From Flavobacteriales bacterium (GTDB lineage: Bacteria > Bacteroidota > Bacteroidia > Flavobacteriales_F > PHOS-HE28), in the NCBI GenBank assembly GCA_020635675.1, contig JACJZJ010000002.1, positions 186,001-250,000 of the forward strand: DNA of 64,000 nt, given 5' to 3'. Made by a program: the position numbers and the translations under genes. The notes below the pieces were generated by a model, which saw only the letters and a program-made list of their open reading frames with translations, was not told where the DNA came from and searched no databases. This document shows positions 7,617 to 16,390 of this stretch, one piece after another (position 1 is the first letter of the stretch; every line of letters starts with the position of its first letter).

Positions 7617-10091
7617 ATGACGATCGAGGAGGCCATTGACGTTGCATATCAAGGTGAGGCCATACTCTTCGTAGGCGCAGGCTTCAGTAGCACCGCTAAG
7701 AACAAGATGGGCAACCGGCTGCCGGTCGGGGCCAAGTTGTCTTCGCATCTACTCTCGCGTTGCGGGTTAAGCGAGCAGGCCGACCTAGGGCCAGCTGCCG
7801 AACTCTTCCTGGACAAATTTGGATCTACAATCCTCATCAAGGAGATCAAAGAACTGTTCACGGTAGGTGAGATACAGGAATGCCACCGCAACATCTGCAA
7901 CATTCCATGGAAGCGCTTGTACACTACGAACTATGACAACGTAGTCGAGGTGGCGCATGCTGAGCACAATAGAAAGGTACTCAGCTACACCACCCTCGAC
8001 AGCCCTTATACCATCCCCAAGCACGCACCCATATGCCTTCACATCAACGGCTACGCAATCTCAGCGGAAGCGAATTCGCTCTCGTCGGATCTAAAGCTAA
8101 CGAGTACCAGCTACTTCACACCGTCCTTCCAACAGTCCCCGTGGTGTGAGTACTTCAAAGGCGACATCAGACTTGCTAAAGCGGTTTTCTTCGTCGGATA
8201 CTCGCTGCAGTATGATCTCGATATCAGTCGAATTCTCTTTGAGTATGGTGATTTGAAGGAGAAGTGCTTCTTCATAACCTCCGAGAACACCAAAGAGACC
8301 AGCCGATCAATCCTATCAAAGTTTGGAGAGGTCAACAGCATTGGTGTGGATACCTTCGCAACTATGGTCGAGGCAAGGCGCAACTTGCCTCGGCCGTCAA
8401 AGTCTAATCAGCCGACCTTGGCTTGCTTTGCACAGGTCGTCCTCAGCCAGGATCTGCAAACAGTGACCACGCCTGACGTATTCAATTTGCTATTGTTCGG
8501 GAACAGAAACATCGATTTCATAAAGCAATCGATGTTCGACAATCCAGCGACTCAGTACTATGTGCGCCGCCATCAGCTCGACCAAGTCATTGAGTGCATT
8601 CGTAGCGGTACTGCGAAGAACGTGGTTGTGCATTCCGGTATGGCGAATGGGAAGACCTTGTTCTTAGATGGTCTTGCGGTCCGGCTTATCGAGCAGTCTT
8701 ATGTGGTCTACCGACTGATGGATGTGACGAAATCAGTCGAATCGGAGATTGATTGGATATGCTCAAGAACAGGTCCCACTGCAATAATTATCGAAAACTA
8801 CGTCAACTATGTCTATGTGCTGGAGCAGATTCAGCTCAAGCGAGCTGAGAACATCGTTATACTGCTATCACTGAGAAGCAACCTCAACGATATCCATGCT
8901 GACAGGATTGCGGGCACACTTCAGGACCAGAATATCACCGAAGTTTCGCTGGATCAGCTGGCGGATGAAGAAATCCAATCGCTTATTGATTTGACTAACT
9001 CATATGGCTTATGGGGCAGTAAAGCAGGCATGAACGAGTATGAGAAAGAGCGCTTTCTCGTTTCCGAATGTGATCGTGAGTTCCAGCCTTACTTATTGTC
9101 CATCATTGAGTCACCCGATGTTCACTCGCGTGTCGAGGTAATGTATGAGCAGCTTGCTGGAGTGTCCAAGTATGAGCCCATTGTGCAGTTGATACTCATC
9201 GTTGAAATAATTGGCATTGTTACTAACGTGGATAATCTCACAGAGATTGTGGATGTAGGTAATTTAAACTCAGCAGAGTTCAGGCGCTTGGAAATCGTAA
9301 GAGAATTCCTCGATTTCGATCGCGGTAATCTTAAAGCTCGATCGTCCCTCTTGGCCAAATACCTCTTGCACAACTTTGGCAAGACCGACGACATCGTGGA
9401 CATTTTGATTCGTTGTATCAAAGTCTGCAGTGCCCATTACTCATTTGAAATCACAGGTCCCTATCGCAGCAATTTCTACCATGGACTTTTCAAGAGTATC
9501 ATGCGCTACAGCATATTGGACTCGTTGCTTCCAAACAAGGGCAAACGGGAAGGAATTATTCGGTTCTATGAATCAGTTCGAAATTACGCAAGTCTCTTCA
9601 AGAACATACAATACTGGCTACAGAACGCCATTGCCCGTATGGCGTTTGGCGAGTATGACATCGCCAAGAAAAACTTTGACACAGCTTATGCCCTCGCGTA
9701 TGAGAATCCCAACTATGATACGTCCTACCTGGACAATGCCTTTAGTCGATGGCTGATGGAATCAAAGTTGGCAAGCTCTACCGACGGAAACAGTTTCGAG
9801 AATTTCCGTGACGCACATGCCATTGTACGAAGCCAGGCAAATTCTATCGAGGGCTTCCACTATCCATTCCGCGTTGCCGGATTGTACCTGCCCATGTATG
9901 ATAGATTCTTCCATAGGTGGAGGCCGAATGAAAAGAACTATTTCGTTGATGCATGTAAGGACTTATTGAATATCTTGGATAGTCGCCGCGGTGAGATTGA
10001 TGGAAATCACTATGTCGCGAAGGCTAAGTTGGACCTAGAGAGCATCGTTAGTAAAACTGCTAGGAATACCACTGATAAGGATTCGCGTTAG
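7617..10091 (+). CDS. SIR2-domain plus STAND-like NTPase protein, candidate antiphage defence effector
   Basis: An 824-aa single-gene unit. Residues ~1-215 form a SIR2-like NADase fold: LFVGAGFSS (20-24 GAGFS), WKRLYTTNYDN with Asn105, CLHINGY with His142, and FFVGYSLQYD (194-200). A P-loop variant SGMANGKT follows at 340-347, with a Walker B-like AIIIEN (~389-394) and a sensor arginine in LLSLRSN (Arg420). The C-terminal ~350 residues are helical, with a TPR-like stretch around ARMAFGEYDIAKKNF. SIR2 effectors joined to STAND sensors (Avs5, DSR and relatives) destroy NAD+ on phage infection. Base composition is visibly AT-richer than all neighbours and codon use differs, pointing to acquisition. 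No integrase or transposase lies beside it. Confidence 0.82.
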   Translation: MTIEEAIDVAYQGEAILFVGAGFSSTAKNKMGNRLPVGAKLSSHLLSRCGLSEQADLGPAAELFLDKFGSTILIKEIKELFTVGEIQECHRNICNIPWKRLYTTNYDNVVEVAHAEHNRKVLSYTTLDSPYTIPKHAPICLHINGYAISAEANSLSSDLKLTSTSYFTPSFQQSPWCEYFKGDIRLAKAVFFVGYSLQYDLDISRILFEYGDLKEKCFFITSENTKETSRSILSKFGEVNSIGVDTFATMVEARRNLPRPSKSNQPTLACFAQVVLSQDLQTVTTPDVFNLLLFGNRNIDFIKQSMFDNPATQYYVRRHQLDQVIECIRSGTAKNVVVHSGMANGKTLFLDGLAVRLIEQSYVVYRLMDVTKSVESEIDWICSRTGPTAIIIENYVNYVYVLEQIQLKRAENIVILLSLRSNLNDIHADRIAGTLQDQNITEVSLDQLADEEIQSLIDLTNSYGLWGSKAGMNEYEKERFLVSECDREFQPYLLSIIESPDVHSRVEVMYEQLAGVSKYEPIVQLILIVEIIGIVTNVDNLTEIVDVGNLNSAEFRRLEIVREFLDFDRGNLKARSSLLAKYLLHNFGKTDDIVDILIRCIKVCSAHYSFEITGPYRSNFYHGLFKSIMRYSILDSLLPNKGKREGIIRFYESVRNYASLFKNIQYWLQNAIARMAFGEYDIAKKNFDTAYALAYENPNYDTSYLDNAFSRWLMESKLASSTDGNSFENFRDAHAIVRSQANSIEGFHYPFRVAGLYLPMYDRFFHRWRPNEKNYFVDACKDLLNILDSRRGEIDGNHYVAKAKLDLESIVSKTARNTTDKDSR

Positions 10092-10182
10092 GGACAGCAG
10101 CGTAAAGCCCGGAGCCGCCTCGGCGAGGACTTGCAGCGAATGGTCCGACGGCGAGTCTTCGAGCCGGAACGCCCAACTACCG

Positions 10183-10256
10183 ATCAGAAGATCAGACAAT
10201 GAGATGATCAGATGATCCAATACAGTGCGCATCTGCGTCATCTGCGCCATCTGCGG
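10183..10256. repeat. Short-repeat patch: ATCAGAAGATCAGA, GATGATCAGATGATC and three tandem CATCTGCG units
   Basis: ATCAGAAGATCAGA (10183-10196) shares the 8-bp unit found four times between cysD and cysN. GATGATCAGATGATC (10203-10217) follows, then CATCTGCGT, CATCTGCGC and CATCTGCGG (10230-10256). The last unit ends one base before the ALDH stop codon. The patch lies in the gap between the SIR2 gene and ALDH. Confidence 0.75.
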
Positions 10257-10257
10257 A

Positions 10258-11712
10258 TCAATTGAGCCGCAAGTACGCCCCCAGCCCATGCAATCCCCCT
10301 TCCCGCCCATACCCGCTTTCCTTGTAGCCGCCGAAGGGTGAGGTGGGATCGAACTTGTTGTAGGTGTTGGCCCAGATGACGCCCGCGCGCAATTTGCTGG
10401 TGAGGTTGAAGATCTTGCTGCCCTTGTCCGTCCACACGCCGGCGCTGAGGCCGTAGGGCGTGTTGTTGGCCTTCTGGATCACCTCGTCCACGGTGCGGAA
10501 GGTCTGCACGGCGAGCACGGGGCCGAAGATCTCCTCCTGCGCGATGCGTGCGCTCTGCGCCACGTTGAGGAAGAGCGTGGGGCGGCACCAATAGCCGCGA
10601 GTCGGCAAGTCGCAAGTCGGCGCGTACATCTCCGCTCCGTCGGCTACGCCGAACTTGAGGTAGCGGTTGATGGTCGCCAGTTGCTCCTTGCTGTTGATGG
10701 CGCCGATGTCGGTGTTCTTGTCCAGCGGATCGCCCACGACGAGCGAGCGCATGCGGTGCTTGAGCTTGCGGATCACTTCGTCGTACACGCCTTCCTCCAC
10801 GAAGAGGCGGCTGCCGGCGCAGCATACGTGGCCCTGGTTGAAGTAGATGCCGTTGATGATGCCTTCGACGGCCTGGTCGATGGTGGCATCGGCGAAGATG
10901 ATGTTGGCCGCCTTGCCGCCGAGCTCGAGGGTGAGCTTCTTACCACTGCCCGCGGTGGCGCGCTGGATGAGTTTGCCCACGCCGGTGCTGCCGGTGAAGG
11001 CGACCTTGTTCACATCAGGATGGTTGACCACCGCCGCGCCCGTGGCACCCGCACCGGTGACGATGTTGACGACACCCTCGGGGAGCTCAGCTTCCTGCAA
11101 GAGCTCGGCGAGCTTGAGCGCGGTGAGCGGTGTGGTCTCGGCGGGCTTCAGCACCACGGAGTTGCCGCAGGCGAGCGCGGGGGCGAGCTTCCACGCGGCC
11201 ATGAGCAGTGGGAAGTTCCAGGGGATGACCTGTCCGGCGACGCCGAGCGGTGACACGTTCTTGCCGGGGAAGGCATACTTGAGCTTGTCGGCCCAGCCGG
11301 CGTAGTAGAAGAAGTGCGCGGCGGCGAGCGGCACGTCCACATCGCGACTTTCGCGGATGGCTTTGCCGCCGTCCATGCTTTCGATGACGGCGAACTCGCG
11401 AGCCTTCTCTTGCAGCAGGCGCGCGATGCGATAGATGTACTTGGCGCGTTCGCTCGCGGGCATTTTGCTCCACACGGTGTCGTAGGCCTTGCGCGCGGCC
11501 TTCACAGCGGCGTCCACATCGGCTGCGTTCGCTTCGGCGATGCGCGCGAGCTTCTGCTCGTTGGCGGGGTTGATGGTGTCGAAGTACTTCCCGCTCTTGG
11601 GCTTCTGCCACTTGCCGTTGATGAAGAGCTCGTATTGCTTGTCAATACGAACGTGGTCGGTGGACTCGGGGGCGGGGGCGAGCTGCCAGTCGATAGTCTT
11701 CTTCTTGGCCAT
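10258..11712 (-). CDS. Aldehyde dehydrogenase, full length and catalytically complete
   Basis: A 484-aa NAD(P)-dependent aldehyde dehydrogenase that oxidises aldehydes to acids. PWNFPLLMAAWKLAPALACGN forms the cofactor-binding region in its usual order; GSTGVGK binds the pyrophosphate; LELGGKAANII holds the general-base Glu, and NQGHVCCAGSRLF the catalytic Cys. EIFGPVLAVQTF and SPFGGYKESGYGREGG complete the fold. The ATG at 11710-11712 (MAKKKTIDW) is taken as start; upstream residues overlap DinB. Related to deoC-linked ALDHs, so acetaldehyde is a plausible substrate. The DinB gene ends 35 nt upstream on the same strand. Confidence 0.93.
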   Translation of the reverse strand: MAKKKTIDWQLAPAPESTDHVRIDKQYELFINGKWQKPKSGKYFDTINPANEQKLARIAEANAADVDAAVKAARKAYDTVWSKMPASERAKYIYRIARLLQEKAREFAVIESMDGGKAIRESRDVDVPLAAAHFFYYAGWADKLKYAFPGKNVSPLGVAGQVIPWNFPLLMAAWKLAPALACGNSVVLKPAETTPLTALKLAELLQEAELPEGVVNIVTGAGATGAAVVNHPDVNKVAFTGSTGVGKLIQRATAGSGKKLTLELGGKAANIIFADATIDQAVEGIINGIYFNQGHVCCAGSRLFVEEGVYDEVIRKLKHRMRSLVVGDPLDKNTDIGAINSKEQLATINRYLKFGVADGAEMYAPTCDLPTRGYWCRPTLFLNVAQSARIAQEEIFGPVLAVQTFRTVDEVIQKANNTPYGLSAGVWTDKGSKIFNLTSKLRAGVIWANTYNKFDPTSPFGGYKESGYGREGGLHGLGAYLRLN

Positions 11713-11747
11713 GATGCGAAGGTAGCGGGACCCTGCGCAGCCGATCG

Positions 11748-12236
11748 TTACCTGCCCGTCAACAACACCAGCTGACCGCGGTGATAGGCCAGATGGCCCG
11801 TGCGGCTCAACACCACGTTCAAGCGGTTGCGGTGCGGCTCCTTGGGGAAATCCTCTTCTGAGATGTTGGCATGGCGCGTGAACCACTCCGCCGCGGGCAG
11901 CCGCGTCATGTGGTTCGTCAGGGTGTCGTTCACTTTCTTCCACTGCTCGCGCAGTTGCGCGATGGAAGGCAATTCGGAGACCGCGTGGTCCGGCGCATCG
12001 TGGAAGATGGGCTCGAGTTCCGGGAAGCGCATCTCCTGGAACCGGAGCAGCGGCAGCATGCGGTCGTGCACGGAGGTCAAGTGGCCGAGCAGGTAGATGC
12101 CGCGGTTGCGGGAAGGCGCGACCTCGCGCATCAACTGCTCATCGCTGAGCTTCGCCAACAACGCGTTGATGGCCCTGGTCTCCGCGTTCCAGGCGTCCAG
12201 CGCCATTTTCACGAAAAGTCCTTGTTGGTCGCTCAT
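11748..12236 (-). CDS. DinB-like four-helix bundle protein
   Basis: A 162-aa DinB/YfiT-superfamily protein. The fold is suggested by four amphipathic helices and metal-ligand histidines at the expected places: GHLTSVHDRML (helix 2) and LSRTGHLAYHRGQLVLL (helix 4, HxxxHRGQ). Members bind a divalent metal and some are thiol transferases, but the substrate here is unknown. The start ATG overlaps the stop of the upstream DUF4287 gene (12233-12236), so the two are translationally coupled. Confidence 0.86.
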   Translation of the reverse strand: MSDQQGLFVKMALDAWNAETRAINALLAKLSDEQLMREVAPSRNRGIYLLGHLTSVHDRMLPLLRFQEMRFPELEPIFHDAPDHAVSELPSIAQLREQWKKVNDTLTNHMTRLPAAEWFTRHANISEEDFPKEPHRNRLNVVLSRTGHLAYHRGQLVLLTGR

Positions 12237-12445
12237 GGCTTGGCCTTCTGCTTCAGGTAGTGGGTAGTGAGCGTGCGCGCCCAGTAGCGCGGCACGTCAT
12301 GTTCCTTCTGGAGATAGGCCACCACGTCGTTCGACTTCTTCTCCGCAGCCTTTAAGCCGTCCAGGACCTTCATCCAATGCGCGAGCTTGTGGCCGGTCTT
12401 CTCCACCACCTGTTCATCGGATACGTTCCAATAGTCGGCTTTCAT
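12233..12445 (-). CDS. DUF4287 family small protein
   Basis: A 70-aa protein MKADYWNVSDEQVVEKTGHK. The motif TGHKLAHWMKVLD, followed by AYLQKEHDVPRYWARTLT, is typical of DUF4287 (TGKxxxeW...L...hgv..wwAq.it), usually found beside or fused to DUF5655/DinB-like or SRPBCC proteins. Function is unknown. The ATG at 12443-12445 gives the normal family N-terminus; the longer upstream frame is not conserved. It is coupled to the DinB gene by a 4-nt overlap. Confidence 0.82.
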   Translation of the reverse strand: MKADYWNVSDEQVVEKTGHKLAHWMKVLDGLKAAEKKSNDVVAYLQKEHDVPRYWARTLTTHYLKQKAKP

Positions 12446-12598
12446 GCGTCGGGGTCGGTGCGCTCTGCGCGAACACGACACAAGGATACGCTCCACAGAG
12501 CTGCCCCACGGCCCCGGCGCTTCACCGCGCAACAATGGACCACGCACCGTCCGCTGAACGCACATACGCGGCGACGAACAGCAGGAACAGGGCACGCA

Positions 12599-14122
12599 TC
12601 AGGGTGCCAGATGGACGAAGCGTTCCACGATCGGCCCGCCGGGACCGACGGTACGGAGCAGATAGGTCCCCACCGGGAGCCCGGCAAGGTCGATGCGCAC
12701 CCTGCCATAGGAACCCTGGACCTCGGCGCGCACGATGCGTCCACTGGGATCAAGCACGCTAAGCGGCTGACCGGGTGCAGCGCCCAGCACGTGGATCACT
12801 TCCCCGGCCGGGTTCGGGTAGACGATGAGATCGGCACCCGAATGCTCGATCAGCACGGTCACCGTCGGCCCGAAATGTTCCGTTCCGTCGACATCCACCT
12901 GCACCAAGCGGTAGTAGGAAAGTCCTTCGACCGGCTCATGATCACGGAACGCATAGTCCATCGTGGTCTGGCTGTTCCCTGCACCGGGAACGGTACCGAG
13001 GTCGGTGAAGTCGATGGCGTTGGTGCTGCGCTGGACGACGAAATGGTCATTGTCGATCTCCGTGGCGGTGGTCCATGTACAGAGGACGTCAGCATCATCC
13101 GGTCGCGCATGGAAGCCGAGCAATTCGATGGGAAGCGGTGAACTGCCGGCGACCAGTGTCCAAACGATCCCGAATGCGGTCGTCGGCGCCGTTGTGACGG
13201 TGTTGCTTGCGGTGTTCACCGCGCCGTTCGGTGGTTGCGACCAGACGGTGCCGTCGAACTTCTGCGCCAGGAGCGCAGCCTCGGCGATGAGGTTCGTACC
13301 CCCGTTCCATTCGCTGTCCCGATAGGTGAACGTGAGCGACGCGGTGGGCGGGGTGAAATAGTTGGCACTGGTGATCGGCCAGAAGCGATCGAGCGTGTTC
13401 GGTGCGTTCTCGATCCCGGCCAGATCAGTGAGCACGGGAAGTCCGGTCGGCAGCGGCCTGTTGTTCGGTGCGGCGGTGGGGTCGGTGGGATAGGTGGCGA
13501 AAACGAAACGACCTGGTCCGGCTCCGGCGGCACTGATGTTCAGGTGCACCGGCAGATCGGTGCTCCCATCGCCGAACGGCACGATGTACGGACCCGTACC
13601 GCCGCCGATCCACCATTCCACGGTACCGTATCCCGTGAGCGGGTCGGTCTCGCTGATCAACTGGCCGGTGGTACGAACGATGGCGCCCGTGGATGAGTTG
13701 GTCACGACCAGCCCATGCCCGTTGAGCTGTACAAAGGCGGCGTTCAATCCGAAAATGCCCGATGGGATCCCATAGCTGCCGCCAGTGGAAAGATCCTGCT
13801 GCAGCGTCAGGGATGTGCACTGCAGGTCCAGGCCGTCCATCGCCATCATGTTCGCACCGCCGACCTGCTGATTCGTACCGTTCAGTACCACCATTCCAGG
13901 AACGGCGGTGAACAGCGGTCCTCCGCTGTTGTTCGTCATGTTGCCGTTCAGGTCGATGGTGCCGCTGTTGTCCAGGGTCGCGGTCGGACCAGCGAGCAGA
14001 TCGCCCTGCACCGTGAGTTGCACGCCGGCCCCCACGGTGACCATGGTCCCGTTCACCGTGAACATCTGGGCCGCACACGTCAGCGGCAGACAGGCCGGAA
14101 GCAGGAGGTGCGCGCGCCTCAT
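12599..14122 (-). CDS. Secreted surface protein with T9SS sorting domain
   Basis: A 507-aa protein with a signal peptide (residues 1-18). The N-terminal third is rich in short G/N/T strands (GTIDLNGNMTNNSGG), suggesting a beta-helix; a middle jelly-roll-like region follows; PIELLGFHARPDDADVLCTW begins a fibronectin-like module often found in T9SS proteins. The last ~80 residues are a type A sorting domain (LIVYPNPAGEVIHV; DPSGRIV; GTYLLRT). Its start codon overlaps the stop of the upstream 17-residue repeat protein (ATGA at 14119-14122), so both are made from one transcript and may act together on the surface. Confidence 0.8.
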   Translation of the reverse strand: MRRAHLLLPACLPLTCAAQMFTVNGTMVTVGAGVQLTVQGDLLAGPTATLDNSGTIDLNGNMTNNSGGPLFTAVPGMVVLNGTNQQVGGANMMAMDGLDLQCTSLTLQQDLSTGGSYGIPSGIFGLNAAFVQLNGHGLVVTNSSTGAIVRTTGQLISETDPLTGYGTVEWWIGGGTGPYIVPFGDGSTDLPVHLNISAAGAGPGRFVFATYPTDPTAAPNNRPLPTGLPVLTDLAGIENAPNTLDRFWPITSANYFTPPTASLTFTYRDSEWNGGTNLIAEAALLAQKFDGTVWSQPPNGAVNTASNTVTTAPTTAFGIVWTLVAGSSPLPIELLGFHARPDDADVLCTWTTATEIDNDHFVVQRSTNAIDFTDLGTVPGAGNSQTTMDYAFRDHEPVEGLSYYRLVQVDVDGTEHFGPTVTVLIEHSGADLIVYPNPAGEVIHVLGAAPGQPLSVLDPSGRIVRAEVQGSYGRVRIDLAGLPVGTYLLRTVGPGGPIVERFVHLAP

Positions 14123-16227
14123 TGTTCGTAGGTGATCAGCACGCGGATCGGCTTGTTCAGGATGTTGGCGGAGTTACCGTTCTCCGTGACCACGGCGATG
14201 GCGGTGGGCTGCACCAGGAAGGTGAAGTCGTAGCCGGTGGAGATCCCGTATTGATCGGGGATCAGGTAGCCTGGCGAATATTCCACCAGCACCGTCACGG
14301 ACAGGATCTTGGCCACGTTGAGCCCGTGGGCGATGGACGTGGTGAGGCCCTGGATCGAGCTGGTCGTCCCGGTGAGCTTCAACACTTTTATCGCCGGTGC
14401 GTTGCTACCGAGCATGGTGTAGCCGTTCACCTCGAGGGCGGTCGCGGGGGCGGTCGTACCGATGCCGACATTGCCTGTCTGATCGATGCGCATGCGCTCG
14501 GTGCCATTGGTGATGAAGGTGGCGGATGCATTGTTGAGCGTTCCATGCACCAGTGTGTTCGGCGTGTAGCTGTTGCCCAGATTGGCCCATCCGGTCACCC
14601 CGCAAAGGGTGCCCGCAGCACCGAAGTAGTGTGCACCGCTCACACCCGAATCATCGGTGTTGCGGAGACCGAGAGTGGCCGAAGCCGGTGCTGCCCGGAG
14701 CACATGCAGGCCATACTGCGGCGCGGTGGTGCCGATGCCGACGTTCACCGCGTTCACTCCCGTCGCACCGAGCACCAGGCCATTGTCCACGGTGACCTGC
14801 GCGAGATAGCCGATGGCCGTGGCATTGGTGAGCGCAGGGCTGCCTCCGCTACCACGGCCGATGTACGTGTTCCGCGAACCGGTGTTGCTGCTACCGGCAC
14901 TTCGACCCACCATCACATTGTCCACCCCCGCCCCGGTGTTGTAGCCCGCGCTCATCCCGATGCAGACATTGTCGGAACCCGAACTCAGGCCCCACGCCGC
15001 CTGGTGCCCGAGGGTGGTGTTCCCCGTGCCGGTGTTCAGCACCGCCGCCGTGTTGTAACCGATCAGGGTATTGTCCGAACCGGTGCAATTCGTGCCGGCG
15101 CTGCGGCCTACGAACGTGTTGCGATCACCCGTGCTATTGTAGCCGGTGTTCACGCCGACATAGACATTATCGCCGCCCGAGACGTTCAAACGCCCGGCGC
15201 TCCGTCCCAGGAACGTGTTGCGCAAACCATCGACGTTGGTGATGCCTGCCGATGTCCCGATGAAGGTGTTGTCCGTGCCCGTTGTGTTGAACGCTCCGGA
15301 CGAGGTCCCCACGAAGGTGTTCACGGAGCCTGTGGTGTTCTGCTGGCCGCTCTGGCTTCCGACGAAAACGTTGTTCGAGGCGGTCGTGTTCGACTGTCCT
15401 GCGGCCGCGCCCAGCATGGTATTGGACGAACCGGAGGTGTTCGCGGTCATCGCACCCGACCCCACCACCGTGTTGGCGTTCCCGTTCACATTGGCCGATC
15501 CCGCGCTGGTGCCGATGAAGGTGTTCGTGGCACCACTGGTGTTCGCGAACCCCGCGTTGCGCCCCACCAGGGTGTTGTTCGCACCGTTGAAGGTGCTGCG
15601 CCCCGCGCCGGACCCCAGGAAGGTGTTGTTGAAGCCGACGAAGTTGGACTGCCCCGCCGTGGCGCCGACGAACGTGTTCTCGGTGCCGCTGGTCGTGGCC
15701 GCGCCCGCACTATGCCCGATGAACGTATTGTTCGATCCGGCCGTGTTCGCCGCGCCACTGTTGACGCCGAAGAAGCTGTTCTGCGTTCCCACGGTCATCG
15801 CGTTCCCGCTCTGCCAGCCCATCCAGGTGTTCGCGAAGTCCAATCGCCCGGCGTTCACCAGGCCCACCTTGAACGCGAGCGGGGTCAGGTCGTTCGTGCC
15901 GACGTAGTTGATCGCAGGGTTCGTTCCGCTGTTGCCGTTGAGCCCCCAGCCGGATGGCCCGGTGGAGAGCATCACCCAGACCGTACCGTTGAAATAGTAG
16001 AACGCGTTCGCGGTGCTGTCGAAGACCAGCAGACCGGTCGCGGGGCTTGCGATGGCGGAACGTTGCGCGGTGGTCATTCGCGGCATGAGCAGGCCCTTGT
16101 TGGTGCTCGTCAGATCGAGGAGAGCGCTGGCGTGGGGGGTGGGGTTGTTGATGCCCACACCACCCTGGCCGGAACCGGACGCGGCCAGGAGAAGGAAAGG
16201 GGCGAACAGGGTATGATGGAAGCGCAT
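14119..16227 (-). CDS. Exported adhesin-like protein with nineteen 17-residue repeats
   Basis: A 702-aa protein. A signal peptide (residues 1-20) is followed by the module ASALLDLTSTNKGLLMPRMT, common at the N-terminus of Bacteroidota surface and tail-fibre-like proteins. Residues ~150-469 are nineteen near-perfect 17-mers of the form N-T-x-[VIL]-G-x-x-A-G-x-x-N-x-x-G-x-x, which should stack as a beta-roll like the YadA head. A globular C-terminal part (GIGTTAPQYGLHV, GNVGIGTTAPATALEV) follows, ending with no T9SS tail, membrane anchor or S74 peptidase domain. How it is attached is unclear; the coupled downstream T9SS protein could be the partner. The ATG at 16225-16227 was chosen for the signal peptide. 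Confidence 0.8.
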   Translation of the reverse strand: MRFHHTLFAPFLLLAASGSGQGGVGINNPTPHASALLDLTSTNKGLLMPRMTTAQRSAIASPATGLLVFDSTANAFYYFNGTVWVMLSTGPSGWGLNGNSGTNPAINYVGTNDLTPLAFKVGLVNAGRLDFANTWMGWQSGNAMTVGTQNSFFGVNSGAANTAGSNNTFIGHSAGAATTSGTENTFVGATAGQSNFVGFNNTFLGSGAGRSTFNGANNTLVGRNAGFANTSGATNTFIGTSAGSANVNGNANTVVGSGAMTANTSGSSNTMLGAAAGQSNTTASNNVFVGSQSGQQNTTGSVNTFVGTSSGAFNTTGTDNTFIGTSAGITNVDGLRNTFLGRSAGRLNVSGGDNVYVGVNTGYNSTGDRNTFVGRSAGTNCTGSDNTLIGYNTAAVLNTGTGNTTLGHQAAWGLSSGSDNVCIGMSAGYNTGAGVDNVMVGRSAGSSNTGSRNTYIGRGSGGSPALTNATAIGYLAQVTVDNGLVLGATGVNAVNVGIGTTAPQYGLHVLRAAPASATLGLRNTDDSGVSGAHYFGAAGTLCGVTGWANLGNSYTPNTLVHGTLNNASATFITNGTERMRIDQTGNVGIGTTAPATALEVNGYTMLGSNAPAIKVLKLTGTTSSIQGLTTSIAHGLNVAKILSVTVLVEYSPGYLIPDQYGISTGYDFTFLVQPTAIAVVTENGNSANILNKPIRVLITYEQ
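14821..15780 (-). repeat. Array of nineteen ~51-bp coding repeats (17 aa each)
   Basis: In-frame tandem units encoding NTFVGxxAGxxNxxGxx. Three of the units are 16 residues long. Nucleotide identity between copies is partial, consistent with an old array under protein-level selection. Such arrays can expand or contract by recombination. Confidence 0.85.
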
Positions 16228-16378
16228 GACCATGAGGTTGCGGCAAGTTGAACGCGACCCGCCCTCCCCGGTCGCGAACGATCGAGGGAGCGGACCGTGA
16301 ACGTGTCGACGGCAGGGGTGCATCGAGTGAGCGGTCGGTGATCGAGCGAACGGCCTCGGGGGAGCGCCGACGTCCCGG

Positions 16379-16386
16379 TATCTTGG
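16379..16386 (+). promoter_or_regulatory. TATCTTGG -7-like box before the histidine kinase
   Basis: TATCTTGGTGC, identical over 11 bases to that ahead of the VOC gene, ends its 8-bp box only 4 nt before the ATG at 16391. If it is the true -7 element the mRNA would be leaderless, or the start codon would be further in. Confidence 0.3.
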
Positions 16387-16390
16387 TGCC

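Noticed and set aside
7469..10257. Mobile element carrying the SIR2 gene
   Set aside because: No transposase, integrase, terminal inverted repeats or target duplication could be seen; only composition suggests transfer.
14821..15780. Possible CRISPR-like array because of regular ~51-bp units
   Set aside because: Units are contiguous, in frame, code for a 17-residue protein repeat and have no unique spacers or cas genes nearby.
14122..16251. A 709-codon open frame opposite the 17-residue repeat protein
   Set aside because: It mirrors a repetitive GC-rich gene; its composition (many Arg/His/Gly/Val) has no recognisable domain, signal peptide or conservation, while the minus strand shows clear secretion and repeat features.
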